A DNA stretch of 51,999 nucleotides from a bacterium (GTDB lineage Bacteria > Verrucomicrobiota > Kiritimatiellia > RFP12 > UBA1067): assembly GCA_030537465.1 (NCBI GenBank), contig JAUNMP010000008.1, positions 1 through 51,999 of the forward strand. Direction: 5' to 3'. Positions within the stretch are counted from its first letter, which is position 1, and each line of letters starts with the position of its first letter. Of the stretch, positions 1 through 7,764 are shown piece after piece. The translations under genes and the position numbers were made by a program. The notes under the pieces are model-generated. The model searched no databases. It worked only from the letters and a program-made list of their open reading frames with translations, and was not told where the DNA came from.

Positions 1-2
1 GC

Positions 3-1052
3 CGCAACGTCGAAATCGTCCAGAGCGGCATCCTCGGCGACGTCAAGGAAGTCCATGTGTGGACGAACCGTCCGATCTGGCCGCAGGGTTTCGCCGCCAT
101 GAAGGCCGCCACGACGCGCGACATCGTCGCCGTGCCGGACACGCTCGACTGGAACGCCTGGCTGGGCGTGGCCGCGGGCCGTCCCTACCGCAAGCCCTAT
201 GACAAGGCGACCGAACCGCAGGCGGCGCGCTTCAACACGGGCGTCTTCCACGCGTTCAACTGGCGTGGTTTCATCGACTTCGGCGCGGGCGCCTTCGGCG
301 ACATGGCCTGCCACACGATGAACCTCCCGTACCGTGGCCTCGAGCTCGGCAAGGTTCTGAACGCCGAGTGCACGCAGATCGAGGAGATGAACGGCATCGC
401 CTATCCGACGAAGTCCACCGTGAAGCTCACCTACGCGGCGCGCGAGTCCGTGGTCCATCCCGGCAAGAAGCTCCCCGAGGTCACGCTCTACTGGTACGAC
501 GGCGACCAGCAGAAGGATGGCGACAAGAAGCTCGCCGACCTTATGCCGGCGGTCGTCGCGATGCCCCAGTACAAGGGCAAGGTGCCGCGCACGGGCTGTC
601 TGATCGTCGGCTCGAAGGGCATTCTCTGCTCCTGCGCCGACTATGGCCAGGATGCCTTCATCGCCCTCAAGGGCGAGGCCGTCGCACAGAATACGAAGGA
701 CCACCCGGCGTGCAAGGCCGTCGCGGTCACGATTCCGCGCTGCGCGTCCGTCGCCGCCGCTGGCGGGATGGAGTCCGGCAAGGGCCAGGGTGCCGCGTCG
801 CTCGCGGCCGACGGCCACTACATCGAGTTCCTCCGCGCGATTCGTGGTGAGGGCCCGAAGATGCCGCTCGTGAACTCCCTCGCCTACTCCGACGTCGAGT
901 ACTCCATCCCGATGATGGAGGCGATCCTCGTCGGTACGGTGGCGCAGCAGGTCCCGGGCAAGCTCAACTGGTGCAGCTGCAAGCAGCAGTTTGACGTGGC
1001 CCAGGCCAACTCGCTCATCAAGCCTGTCATCCGCAAGGGCTTCGAGTTCTAA
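3..1052 (+). CDS. Gfo/Idh/MocA family oxidoreductase, C-terminal part (5' end outside window)
   Basis: The reading frame is open from the window edge and ends at a TAA at 1052, so about 349 residues of the substrate-binding half are visible and the Rossmann domain is missing. The visible part opens with [16 protein letters not shown], the segment that follows the dinucleotide-binding domain in secreted Gfo/Idh proteins, and contains [15 protein letters not shown], typical of the PVC/Bacteroidota branch. The family oxidises or epimerises sugars with NAD(P). A GTG at 57 could serve as a start, but the homology runs upstream through it, so it is internal. Substrate unknown. A terminator follows directly. 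Confidence 0.9.
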   Translation, partial: RNVEIVQSGILGDVKEVHVWTNRPIWPQGFAAMKAATTRDIVAVPDTLDWNAWLGVAAGRPYRKPYDKATEPQAARFNTGVFHAFNWRGFIDFGAGAFGDMACHTMNLPYRGLELGKVLNAECTQIEEMNGIAYPTKSTVKLTYAARESVVHPGKKLPEVTLYWYDGDQQKDGDKKLADLMPAVVAMPQYKGKVPRTGCLIVGSKGILCSCADYGQDAFIALKGEAVAQNTKDHPACKAVAVTIPRCASVAAAGGMESGKGQGAASLAADGHYIEFLRAIRGEGPKMPLVNSLAYSDVEYSIPMMEAILVGTVAQQVPGKLNWCSCKQQFDVAQANSLIKPVIRKGFEF

Positions 1053-1078
1053 GCGGAGACTTCTCCGTCTAGAAGAAG

Positions 1079-1106
1079 GCGCCGTCCCCCCTGGGGCGGC
1101 GCTTTT
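1079..1106 (+). terminator. Rho-independent terminator after the Gfo/Idh gene
   Basis: GCGCCG-T-CCCC pairs with GGGG-CGGCGC around a very short loop, followed by TTTT. It ends the upstream gene, and the next promoter begins in its T-run. Confidence 0.8.
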
Positions 1107-1114
1107 GCTATACT
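1106..1114 (+). promoter_or_regulatory. Extended -10 promoter for the Na+ symporter gene
   Basis: TGCTATACT is an extended -10 element. The position of a -35 box lies inside the terminator stem and no TTGACA is seen. Only 7 nt separate the hexamer from the ATG at 1122, so transcription should start at or next to the start codon (leaderless). Confidence 0.55.
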
Positions 1115-1121
1115 ATCCCCT

Positions 1122-2462
1122 ATGGAAAAGACAACTGGAGAGACGCGCGCGACGCTGGGATCGCGTTTGGGATTTCTGATGCTCGCGGCGGGGTGTGCCG
1201 TGGGACTGGGCAACGTGTGGCGTTTCCCGTTCGTGACGGGACAGAACGGCGGTGCGGCCTTTGTGCTCGTGTATCTGGTCTTCCTCGCCCTGCTCGGCTT
1301 TCCGATGCTGACGGCGGAGCTTGCCCTGGGTCGTGGCGCGAAGAAGGGCATCGCGGGGGCGTTCGCTGCATTGGCACCCAGTCGTTTGACGAAGGCCTGG
1401 GGGCTCTGGGGAACGCTGATCTTCGCCGGAAATTTCATCCTCATGATCTACTATACGGACGTGGCGGGCTGGCTGGTGAAGTATGCTGGGGGCTACGCAA
1501 CGGGGTGCGGAATCATGGAGGATCCCGGCTCGGCATTCAATTCCCTGTTGGGCGATCGTGCGACGTGCTCGGTCTATATGCTTGCGGCTGTGGGGCTTGC
1601 CACGGCGGTCTGCCTTGCGGGCGTCGTCAAGGGCGTGGAGCGCGTGACCAAGTTCATGATGCTGTCGCTCCTGTCGCTTCTTGTCGTGCTGGCTGTGAAG
1701 GCCGTCTCGCTGCCGGGGGCCGCGGAGGGACTGAAGTTCTACCTCGCGCCGGACTGGGCGAAGTTCATGGAACATCCCTGGAAAGCGGTTTTCGACGCGA
1801 TGGGACAGGCTTTCTTCACGCTGTCGATCGGCGTGGGGGCGATGACGATCTTTGGAAGCTACATCGGCAAGGAGCATTCGCTCGTGAAGGAGTCGGCGCT
1901 CATCATCGTCATCGACACGATGGTCGCCCTCCTGGCGGGGCTCATCATCTTCCCCGCATGCGCGGCCTATGGCGTCGAATACACGGCGGGCCCAGGTCTC
2001 ATCTTTGTGGCGCTTCCGAAGGTCTTCCAGGCGATGCCGGGCGGACGAGTCTGGGGCTTCTTCTTCTTCCTGTTCCTCTCCTTCGCCGCGCTCACCACGA
2101 TCATCGCCGTGTTTGAATGCCTCATCGGCGGGCTGCTGGACCAGTGGGTGAAGAAGCGCTGGCTGGCGACGCTGGCCGTTGGCGTCGGCGTGGCGGTCTG
2201 CTCGCTGCCGTGCGTGCTGTTCGAGGGCGTGCTCGACTGGGAGGACTTCGCGGTCAGCCAGCTGTGGCTACCGATCGGCTGTCTCTCCATGTGCCTCTTC
2301 TGCACGCGGGACTTTGGGTGGGGCTGGACGGCATTCCGCGCGGAGGCGTCGACGGGGAATGGCTGGAATATGCCCGAGTTTCTCGGACCATGGATGCGTT
2401 GGGGCGTCCCCGTGTTGATCGTTGTGATTCTGATCGGCGGTCTAGTATTGAAGTTTGCATAA
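1122..2462 (+). CDS. Sodium-dependent transporter, neurotransmitter:sodium symporter (SNF) family
   Basis: A 446-residue inner-membrane protein with about 11-12 hydrophobic segments. The first carries the family signature GLGNVWRFPFVTGQNGG at about residues 28-44, the unwound TM1 that binds Na+ and substrate. Bacterial relatives import amino acids or related amines by Na+ symport; the substrate cannot be told from sequence. There is no Shine-Dalgarno sequence before the ATG, and a -10 element ends 8 nt upstream of it, so a leaderless start is likely. rph follows after 18 nt with its own ribosome site, so the two may be co-transcribed. Confidence 0.93.
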   Translation: MEKTTGETRATLGSRLGFLMLAAGCAVGLGNVWRFPFVTGQNGGAAFVLVYLVFLALLGFPMLTAELALGRGAKKGIAGAFAALAPSRLTKAWGLWGTLIFAGNFILMIYYTDVAGWLVKYAGGYATGCGIMEDPGSAFNSLLGDRATCSVYMLAAVGLATAVCLAGVVKGVERVTKFMMLSLLSLLVVLAVKAVSLPGAAEGLKFYLAPDWAKFMEHPWKAVFDAMGQAFFTLSIGVGAMTIFGSYIGKEHSLVKESALIIVIDTMVALLAGLIIFPACAAYGVEYTAGPGLIFVALPKVFQAMPGGRVWGFFFFLFLSFAALTTIIAVFECLIGGLLDQWVKKRWLATLAVGVGVAVCSLPCVLFEGVLDWEDFAVSQLWLPIGCLSMCLFCTRDFGWGWTAFRAEASTGNGWNMPEFLGPWMRWGVPVLIVVILIGGLVLKFA

Positions 2463-2480
2463 ACAAGGAGAATCGTTGTC

Positions 2481-3179
2481 ATGAGAAAGCCCGGTGAACT
2501 GAGGAAGGTTGAAATCATCCGAAATTTCACGAAGTACGCGGCGGGAAGCGTGCTGATCAAATGGGGTGACACGTGGGTGATCTGCACGGCGAGCGTGGAG
2601 GAGAAGGTGCCGCCGTTCCTGCGCGACACGGGCAAGGGCTGGGTCACGGCGGAGTATTCGATGCTGCCGTCCTCCACTGGCGGCGGACGTAAGGACCGCG
2701 ACATCAAGAAGCTAAAGCAGGACGCCCGCTCGACGGAGATCCAGCGCCTCATCGGTCGTGCACTCCGTGCGGCGGTGGACCTTGAGAAGCTCGGCGAGCG
2801 TCAGATCATGATCGATTGCGACGTCATCCAGGCGGATGGCGGCACGCGCTGTGCGTCGATCACCGGCGGCATGGTCGCCCTGAACGATGCCATCGCGAAG
2901 CTGATGGCCGAGGGCAAGATCGTCGAGAATCCGATCAAGCGTCAGATCGCCGCCGTCTCGGTGGGTGTGTGCGATGGCGTGCCGACGCTCGACCTCGACT
3001 ACATCCACGATTCAACTGCTGAGGTCGACCTCAATGTCGTGATGACCGATGACGGGCGCTTCGTCGAACTCCAGGGAACGGCCGAGCACGAGCCGTTTAC
3101 GGAAGAGTCCCTCGACGCCCTCAAGGCTCTCGCGAAGAAGGGCCTGAAGGAACTCTTCGCGCTACAGAAGGGCGCGTGA
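2481..3179 (+). CDS. rph: Ribonuclease PH
   Basis: A 232-residue phosphorolytic 3'-5' exoribonuclease that trims tRNA 3' ends. It has the family blocks [31 protein letters not shown] and [10 protein letters not shown]...[16 protein letters not shown] lies about 10 nt before the ATG. The length is slightly below the usual 238-250, missing only variable C-terminal residues. The arginine-rich phosphate-binding segment is [17 protein letters not shown], where many homologues have a Gly/Arg-rich R-x-x-R stretch. The last 18 nt overlap convergently with the end of the radical SAM gene on the other strand. Confidence 0.95.
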   Translation: MRKPGELRKVEIIRNFTKYAAGSVLIKWGDTWVICTASVEEKVPPFLRDTGKGWVTAEYSMLPSSTGGGRKDRDIKKLKQDARSTEIQRLIGRALRAAVDLEKLGERQIMIDCDVIQADGGTRCASITGGMVALNDAIAKLMAEGKIVENPIKRQIAAVSVGVCDGVPTLDLDYIHDSTAEVDLNVVMTDDGRFVELQGTAEHEPFTEESLDALKALAKKGLKELFALQKGA

Positions 3180-3989
3180 GGTCGTCGTGTGCAGGCAGTC
3201 GCGGAAGGTCCCGTTGGGCCCGATGACGCCGAAGGCGCGACCGGCCGGGCAGGGACGGTGATCGGGATCCGCGAAGCGGCGGAGGAACGCCTTCGGCTGC
3301 TCGCGGCAGGCGCAGATGAATTCGTCCGCGAAGGAATAGGGAACACCCGCGTTCGGAAGAGCGCGGATTTCCTTTTTGACGGATTCCCACTCGCGACGGG
3401 TCAGCATCAGGTCAAGATGATCGCGGCCACGCCCCTCCGCCATCATCGCGGCGACGAGAATCACCGAGGCTCCGGACAAGGCCGCTGCGGCATAGATGTC
3501 CGCGATTTCGTTCCGGTTCGCCTTGGTGACGGTGATCGAGACGGCGAAGGGCCATTTGAGTTCGGCGGCGCGGGCGATGAGGGCGAGCTGCCGTTCGAAG
3601 GAACGGCGGGTGCCAGTCATTTCCTGGTAGGAACGGAGCCCCTGCAGGGACGTCGAAAGATGGATCCTGCGCCGCTTGAACGTGCGAAGCAGCGTCTCGG
3701 TCATCCGGCTGCCGTTCGTGAAGAGCGAGAGTCGCGCCCGCGGGAGGTTCTTTCGGGCATAGACCAGGATTTTGAGAAGATTCCTGTGCAGCAGCGCCTC
3801 GCCGCCGGTGAAGAGAATGTCCTCAACGCCGTCCGCGGCGCAGCGGTCGAGAATCCGTTTCCATCCCGCGAAATCAAGAGCGGGACGCGCAAGCGCGGGA
3901 TTCTCGTGCCAAACACAATAACAGTACGGACAGCGGAAGTTGCACTTCGTCGTCAGTTCAAGCGTGATGTGGCGCGGCAGAGAACTCAC
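3162..3989 (-). CDS. Radical SAM protein with C-terminal half-SPASM (twitch-like) cysteines; candidate peptide maturase
   Basis: About 275 residues. Near the N-terminus CNFRCPYC is the CxxxCxxC site for the SAM-cleaving 4Fe-4S cluster, followed by TGGEAL, the usual SAM-binding GGE. At the C-terminus a cysteine, twelve residues, Gly, four residues and a second cysteine (CPAG...GTFRDC) match the first half of a SPASM domain. The protein then stops after [10 protein letters not shown], so the second half is absent. I chose the GTG at 3989 because it forms a GTGA overlap with the stop of the upstream lipoprotein gene; the frame is open further upstream but without homology. Translational coupling to that small gene suggests it is the substrate. 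The reaction is not predictable. Confidence 0.85.
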   Translation of the reverse strand: MSSLPRHITLELTTKCNFRCPYCYCVWHENPALARPALDFAGWKRILDRCAADGVEDILFTGGEALLHRNLLKILVYARKNLPRARLSLFTNGSRMTETLLRTFKRRRIHLSTSLQGLRSYQEMTGTRRSFERQLALIARAAELKWPFAVSITVTKANRNEIADIYAAAALSGASVILVAAMMAEGRGRDHLDLMLTRREWESVKKEIRALPNAGVPYSFADEFICACREQPKAFLRRFADPDHRPCPAGRAFGVIGPNGTFRDCLHTTTSRALL

Positions 3990-4354
3990 TGCTTCGAGGT
4001 GTTTTTGCAGGGCTCGATGCCCACGGCCTGAATGGCGTCCGTCTTCTCGCATTTCGCGTTGGGTTGAGCCGTTTTAGGAACGGTGGGCACCTTTGGGGGA
4101 GGCTTCGGGACTTCGCCAACGGTCTGCTGAAGCTGCCGGGGAGCAAGAGCTGGGACGTCCCCGGCAAGAGGTTGGATATCTTCGGCGGGTGATTTGCCCA
4201 CCGTGCGGCCTGGCTCAATCCCAACCGGCTGGAGGGAGCCTTCGCAGCCCGTGAGGGCGACCATGCTCGTGATGAGTCCCGCCACGGGGAGACCGGCCTT
4301 GATGCGTGCGAGAATCGCCTTCTGACGGCCACTAGTTTTCTTCGTGAGCTTCAT
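3986..4354 (-). CDS. Small repeat-containing lipoprotein; candidate modified-peptide precursor
   Basis: A 122-residue protein with a basic N-terminus, a hydrophobic stretch and the lipobox LTGC (Cys37), so export and lipidation are predicted. The mature part is rich in Pro, Val and Gln and contains a repeated motif: QPVGIEP near residue 42 and QAVGIEP near residue 109, plus looser copies (QPLAGDVP, TVGKSP, TVGEVP). It has two late cysteines. Its stop overlaps the start of the radical SAM gene by 4 bp. No Shine-Dalgarno is evident; a TATACT element ends 10 nt before the ATG. I do not recognise the family. A plain structural lipoprotein is the alternative to a modification substrate. Confidence 0.75.
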   Translation of the reverse strand: MKLTKKTSGRQKAILARIKAGLPVAGLITSMVALTGCEGSLQPVGIEPGRTVGKSPAEDIQPLAGDVPALAPRQLQQTVGEVPKPPPKVPTVPKTAQPNAKCEKTDAIQAVGIEPCKNTSKQ

Positions 4355-4363
4355 AGCGAAGGG

Positions 4364-4385
4364 AGTATAGCAAAAATGCTATAAT
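4364..4385. promoter_or_regulatory. Back-to-back extended -10 promoters in a small palindrome
   Basis: TATAGC-AAAAAT-GCTATA is an inverted repeat that gives TGCTATAAT rightward (hexamer 4380-4385) and TTGCTATACT leftward (hexamer 4364-4369). The rightward one precedes the beta-helix gene with a normal leader. The leftward one sits 9 nt from the lipoprotein ATG. The two promoters share the same few bases and may exclude one another. Confidence 0.55.
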
Positions 4386-4415
4386 GCTTGGCGGACAATC
4401 TCTCAAAGGAATCTG

Positions 4416-5873
4416 ATGATGGGAATTTTTTTTAGATGGTCAATGGTCATTCTGACAATGGGAGTCATGGATCTTGTGCATGCGGACACCTATCGGCCAA
4501 TTGAGCAGGCCGTGGCTGCGTCCGATGCCGCCATCGCGGATGCGCAGGCAAAGCTCAAGGACGCCTGTTCGCTGACTGACTATGTCACGGCGAAAAGGAT
4601 CGTGAACGGCACGAACGTCTGGACAGCTGCGTTGCAGACGGCCTTGTGCGAACATGAGATCGTGAGGATTCCCGCGGACTCCGTCCCCTATTACATCGAC
4701 GCCACGGTCGTGATTCCCTCGAATCGCCGCATCGAGGCGGAGGGCGCCACCATCGCGTTGGTGCAGGGGACCCGCGTACTGATGCTGCGAAACGAGAATT
4801 CCCCTGACGGAACCCTGGCGCCGATTCGCGGAGGTTCACGGGACCGCAACATCTCGATTGTCGGCGGACGCTGGGAGGACTGCGAGCGGCGGCGGCGCGG
4901 CTACGGCGGCACGGGGCGCTTTGACCTCGGGCCGCGGAAGGTCGGTGGTCATTTTGGTGTCTCCACGCTGTTCTATTTTGGAAACTGCGACGAGGTGTCC
5001 ATACGGAACGTGACCTTCGTCCACACGAGTGGATTCTCGGTGCAGGCCGGCGATGGCTGTCGCCATCTCTACGAGAACATCCGCTTCGAGAAATGCCATG
5101 CCGACGGACTCCATCTGAACGGCAATCTGACTGACGTGCATGTGCGAAATGCACGTGGACAGGTCGGAGACGATCTTGTTGCCCTCAACGCCTACGATTG
5201 GTTGAACTCCTCGATCAACTTTGGTCCGCAGAAGAACATCCTCTGCGAGGATCTCGAACTCGTTGGCGGAGGATATCCTGCGATCCGCATTCAACCGGCC
5301 AAATACAAATATGCGGACGGCTCCATCATTGATTGCGCGATCTCCGATGTCATCTTCCGCCGTGTGAAAGGGATCATGACCTTCAAGATGTATCTGCAGA
5401 CACCGCGTTACCGTATTGGCACGAAGCCTGAGTGGTCCGAGGTCGGTACGGGCGGCAATCTTTTCTTCGAAGACATCGACATCGATCTGCGCGCCCCGAT
5501 TGACTGTATGGGTCAGTACAAAGAATCGGAGCCGCGGCGCGGACACTTCGGCGCATTTGAGTTCGGTGCAGATCTTTCGTCCGTCCATTTCAGGAACATC
5601 GACATCACGTTCCACCTGGACAAGTATCCGCTGTCACACCTCGCGGTGGTGGGTCCGAAGTCCTGCTTCTTCCCCGAGAAGGATGGCAAGACGGGCATGG
5701 AGATCTTCGACCCCTATGTCTCTTGCCATGTGGGACGCGTGACGGTGGAGGGACTCAAGGTCCACGGTGTTGCTCCACATGAACTCGTGCGTGCAACCGT
5801 CTTCGACGACATCAACCACGACGGACATTCCTCCGGTCGTGGCGTGATCGAGAAACTAGAGGTCAAGCCATAG
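4416..5873 (+). CDS. Exported right-handed beta-helix protein, GH28-like glycosidase or lyase
   Basis: 485 residues beginning with a signal peptide (cleavage probably after VHA near residue 23). The body has the repeated strands of a parallel beta-helix. It includes ADGLHLNG (about residue 228) and GDDLVALN (about residue 251), resembling the GH28 catalytic blocks with three acidic residues, and AIRIQP in the position of the GH28 RIK block; the GHG histidine is not obvious. GH28 enzymes hydrolyse polygalacturonan or related glycans, so an exported polysaccharide-degrading role is likely but the substrate is open. AAAGGA precedes a double ATG at 4416/4419. Confidence 0.75.
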   Translation: MMGIFFRWSMVILTMGVMDLVHADTYRPIEQAVAASDAAIADAQAKLKDACSLTDYVTAKRIVNGTNVWTAALQTALCEHEIVRIPADSVPYYIDATVVIPSNRRIEAEGATIALVQGTRVLMLRNENSPDGTLAPIRGGSRDRNISIVGGRWEDCERRRRGYGGTGRFDLGPRKVGGHFGVSTLFYFGNCDEVSIRNVTFVHTSGFSVQAGDGCRHLYENIRFEKCHADGLHLNGNLTDVHVRNARGQVGDDLVALNAYDWLNSSINFGPQKNILCEDLELVGGGYPAIRIQPAKYKYADGSIIDCAISDVIFRRVKGIMTFKMYLQTPRYRIGTKPEWSEVGTGGNLFFEDIDIDLRAPIDCMGQYKESEPRRGHFGAFEFGADLSSVHFRNIDITFHLDKYPLSHLAVVGPKSCFFPEKDGKTGMEIFDPYVSCHVGRVTVEGLKVHGVAPHELVRATVFDDINHDGHSSGRGVIEKLEVKP

Positions 5874-5897
5874 GAGGACAATGGGAGAAGGCCTAGT

Positions 5898-5932
5898 CCT
5901 CACCCCTCGACCTCTCCCCTCCGACCTTGACC
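5898..5932. repeat. Degenerate 7-bp tandem array
   Basis: Five heptamers, CCTCACC CCTCGAC CTCTCCC, then CTCCGAC CTTGACC, lie between the beta-helix gene and the TetR gene. This is the weakest member of a class of short-period arrays also seen at 10984, 11751, 12699, 40053, 49891 and 50401. Confidence 0.5.
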
Positions 5933-6010
5933 TATTTCCCATGGTTCCCTCTTGACGTGAGACGTTCCTTCGTGATAACATAATCGCGTGCTTACAAAAA
6001 GGAGTGCGTG

Positions 6011-6649
6011 ATGCGAAAGGAAAGAAGCGACGGACAGAAGACACGCGAGGCCATTCTCGCGGCGGCAACCGAGGTCTTTGCGAAGAAGGGGTTCGAAGGT
6101 ACCTCGACACGCGACATCTGCGCGCGTGCAGGGGTGAACAACGCGTTGGTGAACCGCTATTACGGGACGAAGGACAATCTCTACCGCATCGTCGCCAAGA
6201 GTCTCTTCGGTGATCTGGGCGCACCACTGGCGAAGTTGGCCGACGGCGTCGACTCCCTGGAGTCTTGGAAGAACGCCATCCGCACGTGGATCGACGACTT
6301 CCTCTACATGACGTTGCCGCAGGCGACGGCGCAGAAGCGGTGCTCGATTCTGTTTCGCGAGGAGATCACGCATCCGACCCGGTTCATCCAGGAGTTCCGG
6401 AACGATTTTGGGCGGCCGATCTTCCACGCTCTCAAGCGGTTGTTCGCGATGGCTCTCTCGGACGAAGACGAGATCCTGCTCTGGACGTCGGCCGTGTGGG
6501 CGCAGGTCAGCGCCTATGCGCTGGCCGATCCAATCTGGCACAGTGATTTTCGTCCCAAGGGGATGTCCAACGCCGCCTGGGCGGTTCGGATCCGCGACCA
6601 CATCTGCGAACAGATCTTTCGTGCCGTCACGTACAAGGAAGGGAAGTGA
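6011..6649 (+). CDS. TetR-family transcriptional regulator
   Basis: 212 residues. The N-terminal helix-turn-helix is clear (REAILAAATEVFAKKGFEGT, then TRDICARAGVNNALVNRYYG, then KDNLYRIV). The C-terminal ligand domain with FREEITHPT resembles the CecR/YbiH-type branch. AAGGAG sits 6 nt before the ATG at 6011; a GTG one codon upstream is less likely. It lies 5 nt before gpsA and probably shares its transcript. Ligand and targets are unknown; autoregulation from the upstream region is an inference. Confidence 0.9.
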   Translation: MRKERSDGQKTREAILAAATEVFAKKGFEGTSTRDICARAGVNNALVNRYYGTKDNLYRIVAKSLFGDLGAPLAKLADGVDSLESWKNAIRTWIDDFLYMTLPQATAQKRCSILFREEITHPTRFIQEFRNDFGRPIFHALKRLFAMALSDEDEILLWTSAVWAQVSAYALADPIWHSDFRPKGMSNAAWAVRIRDHICEQIFRAVTYKEGK

Positions 6650-6654
6650 GGAAA

Positions 6655-7644
6655 ATGAACATCTCGATACTGGGAACGGGGAGTTGGGGGACGGCGAACG
6701 CGGTTCTGCTGGCGAATGCACGGCACAACGTGACGGTGTGGGGGCGTACTGCCGACTCCGTGGAAGAGATCCGTAGAACGCGGATGAACGCGAAGTATCT
6801 TCCGGGCGAGACGCTGCCCGAGTCCATCTCATGGACGGCGGACAGGGCGACGGCGCTGAAGGGGGTCGACATCGTGGTTGTCGCGGTGCCGTCGCGGCAT
6901 TTCGAGGAGGTCTGCCGGTCATTCAGTCCGTATCTCCCCCCGGAGGCGACGGTCGTCTCGCTCACGAAGGGGTTCTGTCCGAAGACGCATCGTCGGATGA
7001 CGGAGCTGGCGGCGGACGTATTTGGTACGAAGCGGGTGGTGGCCCTTTCGGGTCCCTCGCATGCGGAGGAGGTCGTGAAGGGGATGCCGACGGCGGTGAC
7101 GGCGGCGTCGGAGGACCTGTTCGCCGCGCGGCTCGTGCAGACGGTCTGGACGGGGCCGAGCTTTCGCGTCTACACGAGTGACGACGTCGTGGGCGTGGAG
7201 GCCGGGGGGGCGGTGAAGAACGTGCTTGCGCTCGCGGTCGGCATGTCGGACGGTCTTGGCTTCGGCGACAACACGCGGGCGGCGCTCATCACGCGTGGCC
7301 TTGCGGAGGTGATGCGCTTCGCCTGTGCGCTCGGGGGGCGCCACGAGACCTTGGCGGGACTCTCCGGAACGGGCGATCTGATCGTCACCTGCACGTCCTC
7401 GCATTCGCGCAACCACACGGTTGGCGAGCGTCTTGGTCGGGGGGAGAGGCTCGACGCGATCATCGCGTCGATGCAGATGGTGGCGGAGGGCGTGGGCAAT
7501 GCCCAGGTCGTACATGAAATCGCCCAGGACCTCGGTGTGGAGATGCCGATTGCGGAGTGCGTCTGGCGAATCTGCTACGACGGCTATCCGGTCAAGGCTG
7601 CCCTTTCAGACCTGATGAATCGTCCAATGAAGGGCGAGGACTGA
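6655..7644 (+). CDS. gpsA: Glycerol-3-phosphate dehydrogenase [NAD(P)+]
   Basis: About 329 residues. It makes sn-glycerol 3-phosphate from dihydroxyacetone phosphate for phospholipid synthesis in the cytoplasm. It has the N-terminal dinucleotide fold GTGSWGTA, the LTKGF and SGPSHAEEV blocks, the catalytic lysine in GAVKNVLALAVGMSDGL and the LSGTGDLIVTCTS signature. The ATG at 6655 is preferred because homologues begin at this M-x-I-S-I-L-G; a GTG at 6646 overlaps the TetR stop and would add three residues. The next gene is a phospholipid transport/acylation fusion, consistent with a lipid neighbourhood. Confidence 0.95.
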   Translation: MNISILGTGSWGTANAVLLANARHNVTVWGRTADSVEEIRRTRMNAKYLPGETLPESISWTADRATALKGVDIVVVAVPSRHFEEVCRSFSPYLPPEATVVSLTKGFCPKTHRRMTELAADVFGTKRVVALSGPSHAEEVVKGMPTAVTAASEDLFAARLVQTVWTGPSFRVYTSDDVVGVEAGGAVKNVLALAVGMSDGLGFGDNTRAALITRGLAEVMRFACALGGRHETLAGLSGTGDLIVTCTSSHSRNHTVGERLGRGERLDAIIASMQMVAEGVGNAQVVHEIAQDLGVEMPIAECVWRICYDGYPVKAALSDLMNRPMKGED

Positions 7645-7645
7645 C

Positions 7646-7737
7646 GATTCCAAAGTATTTGAATACTTTGGAAATGGACGGGGAATAGGATTCTAAAGTA
7701 TTTAAATACTTTGGACGTGGACGGGGAATTTGGATTC
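7646..7737. repeat. Two tandem 43-44 bp units each carrying an AT-rich palindrome
   Basis: Each unit starts GATTC and contains CAAAGTATTTRAATACTTTG followed by TGGACGGGGAAT. Unit starts are 7646 and 7689, with a third partial GATTC at 7733. The first palindrome has perfect 10-bp arms around TG. The second differs by a change that leaves a G-U pair. It could act as a terminator-like hairpin behind gpsA or as a protein-binding site. Confidence 0.8.
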
Positions 7738-7764
7738 GAGACGAGAATAAGCGTTAGGAGTGAT

